Assembly: GCA_029548715.1 (NCBI GenBank) | Contig: JAKPMW010000138.1 | Coordinates: forward strand, 1 to 8,399 | Reading direction: 5' to 3' | Length of the DNA: 8,399 nucleotides | DNA from: Spirochaetota bacterium | GTDB lineage: Bacteria; Spirochaetota; JAGLSM01; JAKPMW01 | Shown here: piece after piece, positions 1-6,288 of the stretch | Layout of the letters: every line of letters starts with the position of its first letter | How positions within the stretch are numbered: position 1 is the first letter of the stretch | Made by a program: the position numbers and the translations under genes | The notes under the pieces: generated by a model | The model's input: the letters and a program-made list of their open reading frames with translations, nothing else | What the model was told of the DNA's origin: nothing | Databases searched by the model: none

Positions 1-291
1 AAGCTGACCGCTGGCCCTGAGTCCGTTGGCAAACTCAACGATCCCGAAATCCTGGTATTTTTTCATGTATCCTTCAGGGAGGGCATAGACCCGGGTCCAG
101 GTCAGGAGGGTGCAGTCACCCTCAAGGGGAATCTTTTCCCAGTCCTTGAAGAAATAATTTGAAGGATCACGCCGGTTATGGCACTGGTCACAGACCATGA
201 CGGCGGGATAATAGAGCTTGCCGCATCCGGGGCATTTGTATGCAAAAACCTCATGTTTTTTTGGGCCGTACTTGCTGAAGTTGAAGTTCAT
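1..291 (-). CDS. DUF35 zinc-ribbon/OB-fold protein, partial (3' end off the window)
   Basis: The reading frame starts at ATG 291-289 and stays open for 97 codons to the left edge, so only the N-terminal part is visible. Residues 20-37 form a rubredoxin-like zinc ribbon with two CxxC pairs (C20/C23 as CPGC, C34/C37 as CDQC). The following part, with LLTWTRVYALPEG at about 62-74, has the look of the start of the DUF35 OB fold. Proteins of this family bind as non-catalytic or acyl-CoA-holding partners to thiolase-fold enzymes (archaeal thiolase/HMG-CoA synthase complex, BbsA of benzoylsuccinyl-CoA thiolase, the DUF35 part of ChsH2). The start is set by AAGGAG at 302-297, which lies inside the last codons of the thiolase-like gene; only two bases separate that gene's stop from this ATG, so the two are translationally coupled and probably form a complex. 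It was identified by reading the minus strand directly. Family call is firm; the substrate is unknown. Confidence 0.9.
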   Translation of the reverse strand, partial: MNFNFSKYGPKKHEVFAYKCPGCGKLYYPAVMVCDQCHNRRDPSNYFFKDWEKIPLEGDCTLLTWTRVYALPEGYMKKYQDFGIVEFANGLRASGQL

Positions 292-293
292 AC

Positions 294-1493
294 TCACTCC
301 TTCGAACAGATGGTCGCAACGACATTGTTGCCAAACCCGCCAAAATTGACCGCCATCCCGTGCCTGGGATTGGCCACCCGGCGGCCCTCCTCGGCTTCGC
401 CGCGAAGCTGTTTGACCAGCTCGAAAATCTGTGAGACGCCGGTGGCTCCGAGGGGATGGCCCTTGGCCTTGAGACCGCCCGAGGTATTGATGGGCAGCTT
501 GCCGTCAATCCGTGTATCGCCGCGCACGACTGCCTCACGGGACTTGCCGCGTTCGAAAAATCCGACTTCTTCGGAAATGGCCAGTTCGAGAATCACGAAG
601 GCATCATGCAACTCGGCAAACGAGATGTCCCTGGGGCCGAGACCGGCCATGGCATAAGCCCGCTCGGCAGCAAGCCGGACCGCATCAAGCACAAGCGGGT
701 CCTTGCGCATGTGCACGCAGTGGGTATCGGTGGCTGACCCGATCCCGCTGATCCGGATCGGCTGCTTTTTGAAATATTTCATCTTTGGGGAATCAGTCGC
801 ACAGAGGAGGAGTGAGGCAGCGCCATCCGAAACCGGGCACATTCCATACAGTCGCAGGGGATCGGCCACAACGTTATTGACGACGTTGGCGTTTTCGCTG
901 TCGTGGATGGCCTCAAGCGTGCAGGGGACCTTGACGTGGGCGTACGGATTTTTGGCGCCGTTTTCGTGGTCCTTGACGGCGACCATGGCCAGCTCGCGTT
1001 CGGTCAGGCCGTAGCGCTGCATGTAGAGTCTGGTAAACATGGCGGCGAAGGAGGGAAGCGTCAACCCGTAGGCGTATTCGGCCTCGGTGTGCAGCATGGT
1101 GGCGACAAAGTCCGTGCCTTCCCAGCCCGAGACGGCCCGCATCAGTTCGCCACCGGTGACAAGCACGCAGTCGACCATGCCGCTTTTGATGGCCATCATG
1201 CCCAGCTTGACGGCACTGGCTCCCGAGGCTGGACCGTTTTCGACGGTTTCGGCCATGGCGGGTTCGAGACCGATCCGGCTGATGAGGGCCGAGGCAATGG
1301 CACTGGCCGAGTTGACACGTCCGGCACCCATATTGGCCACAAAGACCTGTTCGACCAGTTCGTGGCGCTTGTCAAGGATGCCTGCATCTTCAAGGGCACT
1401 GCAGGAGGCAAAACCGAGGACATCGACCAGATCCATGGACGAGAGGTTGCCGAATCCGGTATGCCCGATACCAACGATTGCTACGTTTCGCAT
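294..1493 (-). CDS. Thiolase-fold protein of the SCP2/acetyl-CoA acetyltransferase-like type, catalytic cysteine replaced
   Basis: This 399-residue protein has full thiolase length and the usual landmarks: an N-terminal VAIVGIGHTGFG (4-15), SDGAA at 222-226, the catalytic-histidine loop HDAF at 296-299, NTSGGLKAKGHPLGATG at 336-352 and NFGGFGNN near the C-terminus (383-390). The nucleophile loop, normally VExxCASG in this group, reads VENGPASG (84-91), so residue 88 is proline, not cysteine; I checked the codon (CCA) on the minus strand. The C-terminal CxG motif of classical thiolases is absent and the histidine loop has Ala where SCP2 thiolases often have Cys. A normal covalent acyl-enzyme cannot form at this site. 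The gene is coupled to a DUF35 partner, as in archaeal and SCP2-like complexes. Ltp2-type steroid side-chain retro-aldolases are thiolase folds that also work with DUF35, so a carbon-carbon lyase acting on a CoA thioester is more likely than a thiolase. An AAGGTG ribosome site precedes the ATG. Confidence 0.9.
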   Translation of the reverse strand: MRNVAIVGIGHTGFGNLSSMDLVDVLGFASCSALEDAGILDKRHELVEQVFVANMGAGRVNSASAIASALISRIGLEPAMAETVENGPASGASAVKLGMMAIKSGMVDCVLVTGGELMRAVSGWEGTDFVATMLHTEAEYAYGLTLPSFAAMFTRLYMQRYGLTERELAMVAVKDHENGAKNPYAHVKVPCTLEAIHDSENANVVNNVVADPLRLYGMCPVSDGAASLLLCATDSPKMKYFKKQPIRISGIGSATDTHCVHMRKDPLVLDAVRLAAERAYAMAGLGPRDISFAELHDAFVILELAISEEVGFFERGKSREAVVRGDTRIDGKLPINTSGGLKAKGHPLGATGVSQIFELVKQLRGEAEEGRRVANPRHGMAVNFGGFGNNVVATICSKE

Positions 1494-1525
1494 GAGTCAC
1501 CTTTCTGCGTCTTGGCGTTTGTGCA

Positions 1526-1602
1526 TGGGGAACAGGCTCCACTGTGACAGATGTGCACAGTCCGGATCATGACCGGATGCAGCGGGTGAGCGCTGTTCCC
1601 CA
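1526..1602 (-). other. Intergenic branched inverted-repeat structure between the GNAT-like and thiolase-like genes
   Basis: A perfect 10-base inverted repeat (TGGGGAACAG at 1526-1535, CTGTTCCCCA at 1593-1602) closes a 57-base interior. Inside are a 6-base hairpin (ACTGTG 1541-1546 / CACAGT 1556-1561) and a 4-base CCGG/CCGG hairpin (1562-1565 / 1573-1576, with an outer T-A pair available if the first hairpin gives up its last pair). A third short stem, CAGCG 1580-1584 / CGCTG 1591-1595, would compete with the closing stem. In the transcript, seven U residues precede the structure and none follow, so it is not a standard terminator. It may be a folded leader upstream of the thiolase-like gene, an mRNA-stability element, or a looped protein-binding site. 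No known RNA family is recognised. Confidence 0.5.
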
Positions 1603-1611
1603 AAAAAATCC

Positions 1612-2301
1612 TTACTCCCTGCGGAAGCCGGGGATCTGGGGATATTTGTCGGGAGCCCTGAGAACCTCGGCGGTCTTCAGAAGGGCCGCGTCGACCGGGC
1701 GGGTCCCGGTGACTTTTTGATCGCGCACGGCATCGTAGAGCTTGCGTGTCAGGACAAAGGTCGGGACACCGCCCAACTCGTGCCGGATCGCCGGGAACTG
1801 TGAAGAGCGGTCCTCGAGTTCGTACTCGATCATCCAGCGCTTGAAGCCGTTGGGGCTTTCGGCCACGATCCAGACTTCGTCCTGTCCGAGGATTTCGAGG
1901 TGGTGTTCCATTTTTGCGGCAAAGAGCTGGGCGCCGATGCGCAGGCCGCGGCGGATGGTCATGGTATGCAGGCTCATCCCGACCTTGCCGTCCACAAGGC
2001 GGCTGTTGACGATGCCGGCGATCTCGCCATCGATGGCGCCGACCATGACGAACTCGTTGGCTACGCGGTAGCGGTACCAGCCGAGCAGCTCGGCAAACAT
2101 GCGGGCTGCAACGATATCATAAAAGTCAGACTCGACCTGCATCAGGGGGAAGACCGTTTCGAGCAGCACACCGATTTCTTCGCGTTGACACTCACGCACG
2201 ACCATTTTTTGTCCGTCGGCCAGGGTGATGACCTTGGGTGGGTAGGGTTTCAGCTCAAGTTCCGGCGGTCTGAGTTTTTTTTCCATTTCGTCAAGAATCA
2301 T
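1612..2301 (-). CDS. GNAT-like acyltransferase-fold protein, function unknown
   Basis: This 229-residue protein is not one I can name. The central part looks like a GCN5-related N-acetyltransferase core: a strand FVMVGAIDGEIAGIVNSRL (84-102), a second strand LHTMTIR (111-117) and RRGLRIGAQLF (117-127), which resembles the acetyl-CoA pyrophosphate loop (R/Q-x-x-G-x-G/A) followed by a helix, then a strand DEVWIVAES (141-149) and NGFKRWMIEYELE (151-163). The C-terminal 50 residues are a charged extension. There is no signal peptide or membrane segment. The chosen start is ATG 2301-2299, with GGAG at 2313-2310 eight bases upstream; a TTG two codons earlier sits too close to that site. It follows the terminator of the amidase gene and a possible promoter, and precedes the thiolase-like gene by 118 bases without a terminator, so it is probably the first gene of a GNAT/thiolase-fold/DUF35 unit. 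The fold call is moderate; the acyl donor and acceptor are unknown. Confidence 0.75.
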   Translation of the reverse strand: MILDEMEKKLRPPELELKPYPPKVITLADGQKMVVRECQREEIGVLLETVFPLMQVESDFYDIVAARMFAELLGWYRYRVANEFVMVGAIDGEIAGIVNSRLVDGKVGMSLHTMTIRRGLRIGAQLFAAKMEHHLEILGQDEVWIVAESPNGFKRWMIEYELEDRSSQFPAIRHELGGVPTFVLTRKLYDAVRDQKVTGTRPVDAALLKTAEVLRAPDKYPQIPGFRRE

Positions 2302-2377
2302 GGTCAACGCTCCGTGTGACGGCTGGGATTATCCGGCTGGGGAAAGGCACAGCGGATGGTCCGTCTGCTCGAAGCCC

Positions 2378-2406
2378 ATTGTGTACCTCATGGGACAGAA
2401 TTGCAA
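2378..2406 (-). promoter_or_regulatory. Possible sigma-70-type promoter for the GNAT-like gene
   Basis: On the minus strand TTGCAA (2406-2401) and CACAAT (2383-2378) are separated by 17 bases. Each matches 4 of 6 consensus bases. The element lies about 75 bases upstream of the ATG at 2301 and downstream of the amidase terminator, where a new promoter is needed. It is the best match I found in this gap, but such weak matches also occur by chance. Confidence 0.3.
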
Positions 2407-2441
2407 GTGTGATGACGATTCGGAAAATGAAATCGAGAAAC

Positions 2442-2466
2442 AAAAACCGCTCTCAGGGGAGAGCGG
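2442..2466 (-). terminator. Intrinsic terminator after the amidase gene
   Basis: A perfect 8-base stem (CCGCTCTC 2447-2454, GAGAGCGG 2459-2466) with a 4-base loop is followed, in the minus-strand transcript, directly by TTTTTG. It begins 25 bases past the amidase stop codon. Stem strength, short loop and U tract fit rho-independent termination. It separates the amidase transcript from the GNAT-like/thiolase-like unit. Confidence 0.85.
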
Positions 2467-2490
2467 GATTGAGACAGGGTCCGAGCGGTA

Positions 2491-3810
2491 TCAGCCTTTA
2501 ATGCTGGCGTTTCTGTGGACGATCTCGTGGACCCAGTAGAGGAGTCGTTCATCATCGTTGAAAACTCCGGAAAACTGCAATCCGAAGGGGAGCCCTTTTT
2601 CGGATCGGTTGCCGGACGGGATCGTGATGGTTGGCATGCCGGCAAAGGTCCAGGGAAGATTCATGATCGGGCTGCCCGTTGAATGAAGACCCTGCGGGGC
2701 TTCGCCGGGAGTGGTCGGGCTGATAAAGAGGTCAAACCCGGCAGCTTCAAGCTGCTCCTGCAGCCGCTGGCGGATTTCGAGCTGCTTGCTGCGCGCGAGG
2801 GCTACCCGTTTGGGTAGAACGGCGCGGCCTTCTTCGATAAAATCCACGGTCGCAGGCCGGTAGAGATGTCTGTAGGTGTCAAACCAGCCGGCGTGGGCCT
2901 CAGCCATTTCCGAGGAGATCAGTTCGCGATGCAGGGCGTTGATCTCGTCGATGTCCTCAAGACAGACAAGTTCACCGACATCATATCCGAGATCGCGCAA
3001 GGCCTGGACATCGTCAGTAAAGACCTTGAGTGATTCGCCACTTGCCTGTTCGATGAATTTTCCGGAAACAACGGCGATTCGGGGCTTGCGTCCGATACCT
3101 CTTTGTGCCAGGGCATCATTCCAGCCATTGCAGAGGACGCTGGAGACTATCCGGGCGCCGCACATATCCTGGGTAAAAAACCCGACATGGTCAGCGGATT
3201 GTGAAAAGGGAATCACGCCATCCTTGGGAATCCGGTCGTAGCTGGGTTTAACCCCGATGATTCCGCAAAAGGCAGCCGGGCGGTTGATCGAGCCAATGGT
3301 TTGTGTACCGACTGCGAGTGAACAAAAGCCGGCGGCAACTGCGGCTGCCGATCCGGACGATGAACCACCGGGGGTGTGCTCGGGATTGACAGGGTTGCGG
3401 GTTGGGCCCGGATAAAAATAGGCGAACTCGGTGGTAACGGTTTTTCCGAGGACAAGGGCGCCGGCCTCCTTGAGCTTGGTTACCGAAGAGGCTTCGGGGC
3501 CATCAAAGAGTATGGGGGGCAGGAGCGAGCCACAGGTTGTCGGAAACCCGTCAGCCCTGAAGAGGTCCTTGACACCGACGCAGATCCCGTACAGGGGAGG
3601 GCGCTTGGCAGGTTCAGGAAAGCGGCGCTTAAGATCGCGTGCCTCACGGATCAGGCGTTCACGCCGGCCGGACTCGGGCATCAGGGCATGGATCTTGGGT
3701 TCGTTTTTATCGATGACATCGCAGATGTAATTGATGGAGTACACCAGGTCCATCTGGTCGGTACGGAGCATCTCCACAACATCACTGAGAACTGCCGGGG
3801 CACTGTACAT
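2491..3810 (-). CDS. Amidase-signature family amidohydrolase
   Basis: This 439-residue cytoplasmic protein has the complete amidase-signature fold and should hydrolyse a small amide (or related carboxamide/ureido bond) to acid and ammonia. The Ser-cisSer-Lys triad is visible: Lys81 in GVKD (79-82), cis-Ser150 in GGSSSGS (148-154) and nucleophile Ser174 in GTQTIGSINRPAAFCG (168-183), exactly 24 residues after Ser150 as in the well-studied members. The nucleophile motif has TIGSIN where TGGSIR is usual; the serine and the oxyanion glycine before it remain. The C-terminal segment has ISPTTPGEAP (363-372), MPTITIP (392-398) and GLPFGLQFSG (406-415), all standard. I start the gene at ATG 3810-3808, since GGAGG at 3821-3817 is six bases upstream; an in-frame ATG seven codons earlier has no ribosome site and would put the GGAGG inside the gene. 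It is bounded by terminators on both sides. Substrate cannot be predicted from sequence; oxamate-, malonamate- or carbamoyl-type amides are possibilities from context only. Confidence 0.93.
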   Translation of the reverse strand: MYSAPAVLSDVVEMLRTDQMDLVYSINYICDVIDKNEPKIHALMPESGRRERLIREARDLKRRFPEPAKRPPLYGICVGVKDLFRADGFPTTCGSLLPPILFDGPEASSVTKLKEAGALVLGKTVTTEFAYFYPGPTRNPVNPEHTPGGSSSGSAAAVAAGFCSLAVGTQTIGSINRPAAFCGIIGVKPSYDRIPKDGVIPFSQSADHVGFFTQDMCGARIVSSVLCNGWNDALAQRGIGRKPRIAVVSGKFIEQASGESLKVFTDDVQALRDLGYDVGELVCLEDIDEINALHRELISSEMAEAHAGWFDTYRHLYRPATVDFIEEGRAVLPKRVALARSKQLEIRQRLQEQLEAAGFDLFISPTTPGEAPQGLHSTGSPIMNLPWTFAGMPTITIPSGNRSEKGLPFGLQFSGVFNDDERLLYWVHEIVHRNASIKG

Positions 3811-3816
3811 TCTTGA

Positions 3817-3821
3817 CCTCC
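3817..3821 (-). promoter_or_regulatory. Ribosome binding site fixing the amidase start
   Basis: GGAGG reads on the minus strand at 3821-3817 and is six bases from ATG 3810. It selects this ATG over the upstream in-frame one at 3831. Confidence 0.85.
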
Positions 3822-3844
3822 GTGAACACATGTGGGATTCGCTG

Positions 3845-3873
3845 TTTCAGGTCTCTCAGAGCATGACCTGTAA
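3845..3873. promoter_or_regulatory. 29-base dyad, possible operator upstream of the amidase gene
   Basis: The plus strand has TTTCAGGTC (3845-3853) and GACCTGTAA (3865-3873), 9-base half-sites that match in 8 of 9 positions around an 11-base spacer. It lies between the terminator of the cyclase gene and the amidase ribosome site, where an amidase promoter must be, about 35 bases before the start codon. The size and symmetry fit a dimeric regulator, but a small hairpin in the leader is equally possible. I see no convincing -35/-10 pair here. Confidence 0.4.
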
Positions 3874-3887
3874 CGGATTGATGGGGG

Positions 3888-3927
3888 AAAAACTGCGCAC
3901 GCCCGGCCGTGGGCCGGGCGTGCGCAG
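3888..3927 (-). terminator. Strong intrinsic terminator after the cyclase-family gene
   Basis: A perfect 16-base, very GC-rich stem (3893-3908 with 3912-3927) with a three-base loop is followed in the minus-strand transcript by TTTTT (3892-3888). It begins 15 bases past the cyclase stop codon. This is the end of the DUF2877-FdrA-DUF1116-cyclase unit, or of the cyclase transcript alone if the hairpins at 4812-4873 terminate. Confidence 0.93.
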
Positions 3928-3941
3928 GGCAGAGGCGAGTA

Positions 3942-4754
3942 TCAGGGCTCGATGGCAATCAGGCGGCAGAGGGATGACTCGAGTTCGATTCCACGCAGGG
4001 GGAAGAGACCGACCCAGACGCGTTTGTTGCTGACCTCGTTGATCTGTCCACCGATGTTTTCGGCGTGTACAAGACCGCGGGGGAAGAGCTTGAGGTGCAT
4101 GACCTGATAGTACTCCTCGGGCGGGAAGAGCTCGTCCCAGGCCTTGCCGTATTCCTTCTTCATTTTCTCTTCGGCTTCGGTAAAGAGTTTGGGGTGCCAG
4201 TTGCGGATGATCGTGTTCATCGGATGGTCAGCGCTGCCGCAGTCCACTCCGATCCACTTGATGTTCATCTCAAGCGCCCATTTATGGAAGGAAGGATCCG
4301 GACCCGGGTGCTTGCAGAAGTAGCGGATCTCATCCGAACCTGGCTGATCCCAGGCATAGCGGTTGTAGCCGGTGTTGATGATCAGGATGTCGCCCTTTTT
4401 GACTTCAACCTTTTTCATGATCATTTCGGGGGTATAGAGGCTGTAGTCTTCAACTTCCTTTGAAATGTCGGCGACGACACCGGGCCCGTACCAGAAATCG
4501 AGCGGGGTATCGCCGATCGAGCGGCCGGCGGCGTAAAAATGGATTTCGCCATCGATGTGGGTTCCAACGTGGTTGCTGGTCTTGATGATCTGGCCGTTGG
4601 CGCCCTGTCCCATGTGGGCACCGGCGATGCGCTTGAAGTACTGGACCTGAAGGGGCATATAGCTGGGCCAGGGCGGGGTGTGCACGCTCAGGCGCTGGGT
4701 CAGATCGTAGATCTTGGCCTTGCCCATCAATTCGAGAAATTCCTGGGTGTTCAT
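3942..4754 (-). CDS. Cyclase-family metal-dependent hydrolase (kynurenine formamidase/isatin hydrolase-like)
   Basis: This 270-residue protein belongs to the cyclase family (PF04199), whose members use divalent metal (Zn or Mn) to hydrolyse amide, lactam or ester bonds, for example kynurenine formamidase and isatin hydrolase. The signature HVGTHIDGEIHF (62-73) supplies the expected ligands His62, His66, Asp68 and a further His72. The supporting motifs are DLTQ (17-20), GDILIINTGY (121-130), GVDCGSADHP (169-178) and VHAENI (229-234), whose Glu232 is in the position of the conserved active-site acid. An insert-rich region at about 185-225 makes it slightly longer than KynB-type enzymes. There is no signal peptide, so it is cytoplasmic. 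The start is ATG 4754-4752, six bases after AAGGAG; an ATG four bases earlier is in another frame and too close to that site. It is 121 bases after the DUF1116 gene and ends at a strong terminator. In this setting it could open a cyclic imide or ureide, but that is inference. Confidence 0.92.
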   Translation of the reverse strand: MNTQEFLELMGKAKIYDLTQRLSVHTPPWPSYMPLQVQYFKRIAGAHMGQGANGQIIKTSNHVGTHIDGEIHFYAAGRSIGDTPLDFWYGPGVVADISKEVEDYSLYTPEMIMKKVEVKKGDILIINTGYNRYAWDQPGSDEIRYFCKHPGPDPSFHKWALEMNIKWIGVDCGSADHPMNTIIRNWHPKLFTEAEEKMKKEYGKAWDELFPPEEYYQVMHLKLFPRGLVHAENIGGQINEVSNKRVWVGLFPLRGIELESSLCRLIAIEP

Positions 4755-4760
4755 TCATCT

Positions 4761-4766
4761 CTCCTT
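4761..4766 (-). promoter_or_regulatory. Ribosome binding site deciding the cyclase start
   Basis: AAGGAG reads at 4766-4761. Two ATG codons follow four bases apart in different frames. The first (4758) is only two bases away; the second (4754) is six bases away and opens the conserved cyclase frame. Confidence 0.85.
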
Positions 4767-4811
4767 GTGTTGTTTCTGCTGCTGTACCTGAAAAATAGCC
4801 ATTTACTGACT

Positions 4812-4873
4812 GGAGTGTATCAGTGGGAAGACACTCCTGTCCAGCCGGGATCGCAGGGACCCCGGCTGGACAG
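4812..4873 (-). other. Two tandem hairpins directly after the DUF1116 gene
   Basis: In transcript order, a perfect 13-base stem (4873-4861 with 4849-4837, 11-base loop) begins two bases after the DUF1116 stop codon, and a second 7-base stem (GGAGTGT/ACACTCC, 4837-4831 with 4818-4812, 12-base loop) abuts it, sharing one base. No U tract follows either stem directly; the nearest is TTTTT at 4795-4791, about 16 bases on. They could be an attenuator, a processing or stability element that lowers cyclase expression relative to the three upstream genes, or a rho-dependent end. The remainder of the 121-base gap shows no convincing promoter. Confidence 0.6.
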
Positions 4874-4875
4874 CG

Positions 4876-6285
4876 TTATCTTGAAAGTTGTGCTGCCAGG
4901 CCCTCAAAGGCCTTGATGAAGGGCTCGATGGGCGCCTGGACAACTCCGGCACCGACCTGGCCTACGCCCGGCTTTTTGTGTGCTACGCCAGTATCGATAA
5001 AGGGCGTGATTGCCTTGGCGATGACGCTGCGGACATCAATTCCGGTTGGCGTCCCCCTGAAGTTGAGGGCCGGAATCTGGTAGACGTTGTTTTCACCAAA
5101 GGCGATCTCGTACATGGTCATCGTGTAGTTGATCGCATCCCGGGCCGTGCCACCGACAAACTGGACGATGGCCGGGGCTGCCGCGATGGCAAATCCGCCC
5201 AGACCAAAGGTTTCAGTGATGGCACTGTCCCCAATATCCGGATTGGCATCGTCCTTGGTAAAGCCCGGGAAGTAGAGTGCATCCGGGACAAGGGCCGGAC
5301 CGGTAAACCACTGGCGGTCCGTCCCCGAGAGCTGGATCCCGAAATCTGTTCCGTTGCGGGCCATGACGACCAGAAGGCTGCTGCCCTCGATTCCGCGGGC
5401 GGCATCGAGGGTGCATTTTCCGGCGGGCATTGAGAGGTTGAGGAAGAAGTGGTCATTACCGTTGATAAACTCGAGCACCTTGGCTGCTGCATCCCTGTCA
5501 TCACAGGTACGGATGACAGCGGGCGCGATGGCCCGGTAGAGGAGGGAAGTCCCGGCGCGGTTGCGGTTATGGACCTCGTCCCCCATGTGCAGGGCCTGGG
5601 CAATCATGTTTTTGAGATCAAGTCCCTTGTCGATGCTCTCGATGGCCTTTTTCAGGACCGGATACATGACAGTCTCGAGCCACTTGAGACGCTCGACAAC
5701 ATCATCACCGTATGCCCCGTAGCGCAGGACCTTGCCGAGTCCTTCGTTGAGGGTACAGTAGGCCTGATTACCGAAGGTTTCATTTTTGACGACAAAGACA
5801 GGCATCGAAGCCGAAACGATGCCGGCCATGGGGCCGACTGCGTCATGCTCGTGGCAGGGGGCGTATTCGATTTTTCCGGATGAGGCCAGGGCCTCGGCCT
5901 CTTCAGGCGTCTTTGCCATGCCCTCATAGATGAGGGCCCCGATAACGGCACCCCGGGTCGGGCCGGACATCCTCTCCCAGGTGATGGGAGGGCCGGAGTG
6001 AAGGATGAGATTTTTTTTCATTCCGGGGATGGTATCAAGCGCGATACCCATGCCGACCAGGACAGGCTTTCCCTTGAGAATGATTTCAAGCGCCTTGGCA
6101 TTGGCCTCGTTGATTTTGGCGGCGTTGTCATCAATGATGTCGAGCGACTCGGGGCTGACACCGACGGGTGGTTTCCAGTCGACCTGAACGACAGGGACTC
6201 CGCAATGGGCCAGGTCGTCCCTGAAAGCGGTCATGCCGGTATTGACTACCTTGATTTCCTGGGTAAAAAGATCGTTAATGGCCAT
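4876..6285 (-). CDS. ylbE: DUF1116 protein, YlbE/AllG-type subunit of an oxamate carbamoyltransferase-like complex
   Basis: This 469-residue protein is a DUF1116 member, the family of E. coli YlbE (AllG), which with FdrA (AllF) and YlbF (AllH) makes oxamate carbamoyltransferase. Conserved-looking, charged and glycine-rich stretches typical of the family are HSGPPITWERMSGPTRGA (96-113), PCHEHDAVGPMAGI (143-156), LHMGDEVHNRN (232-242), NDHFFLNLSMPAGK (277-290) and GIDVR (415-419); the His/Asp/Glu residues there are candidates for ligand or phosphate binding. It is soluble, without signal peptide. The ATG is three bases after the fdrA stop, and GGAGG (6301-6297) lies within the last fdrA codons 11 bases upstream, a slightly long spacing that suggests translational coupling. 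The family is clear; whether the substrate is oxalurate/oxamate or another N-carbamoyl acid cannot be told from sequence, since related sets occur in varied catabolic loci. Confidence 0.92.
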   Translation of the reverse strand: MAINDLFTQEIKVVNTGMTAFRDDLAHCGVPVVQVDWKPPVGVSPESLDIIDDNAAKINEANAKALEIILKGKPVLVGMGIALDTIPGMKKNLILHSGPPITWERMSGPTRGAVIGALIYEGMAKTPEEAEALASSGKIEYAPCHEHDAVGPMAGIVSASMPVFVVKNETFGNQAYCTLNEGLGKVLRYGAYGDDVVERLKWLETVMYPVLKKAIESIDKGLDLKNMIAQALHMGDEVHNRNRAGTSLLYRAIAPAVIRTCDDRDAAAKVLEFINGNDHFFLNLSMPAGKCTLDAARGIEGSSLLVVMARNGTDFGIQLSGTDRQWFTGPALVPDALYFPGFTKDDANPDIGDSAITETFGLGGFAIAAAPAIVQFVGGTARDAINYTMTMYEIAFGENNVYQIPALNFRGTPTGIDVRSVIAKAITPFIDTGVAHKKPGVGQVGAGVVQAPIEPFIKAFEGLAAQLSR

Positions 6286-6288
6286 GGA

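Noticed and set aside
903..1547. A 214-codon plus-strand open frame opposite the thiolase-like gene
   Set aside because: Its Gly/His/Asp-rich product has no domain and it is antisense to a well-conserved gene.
1593..1608. CTGTTCCCC followed by seven A as a terminator
   Set aside because: In the minus-strand transcript the T run comes before the stem, not after it, and there is no plus-strand gene to terminate.
3811..3831. A longer amidase start at 3831
   Set aside because: No ribosome site precedes it, while GGAGG is ideally spaced for ATG 3810.
4450..4758. A 102-codon minus-strand frame starting at the ATG four bases before the cyclase start
   Set aside because: That ATG is only two bases from AAGGAG, the product is Arg/Pro/His-rich without a domain, and it is a shifted reading of the conserved cyclase frame.
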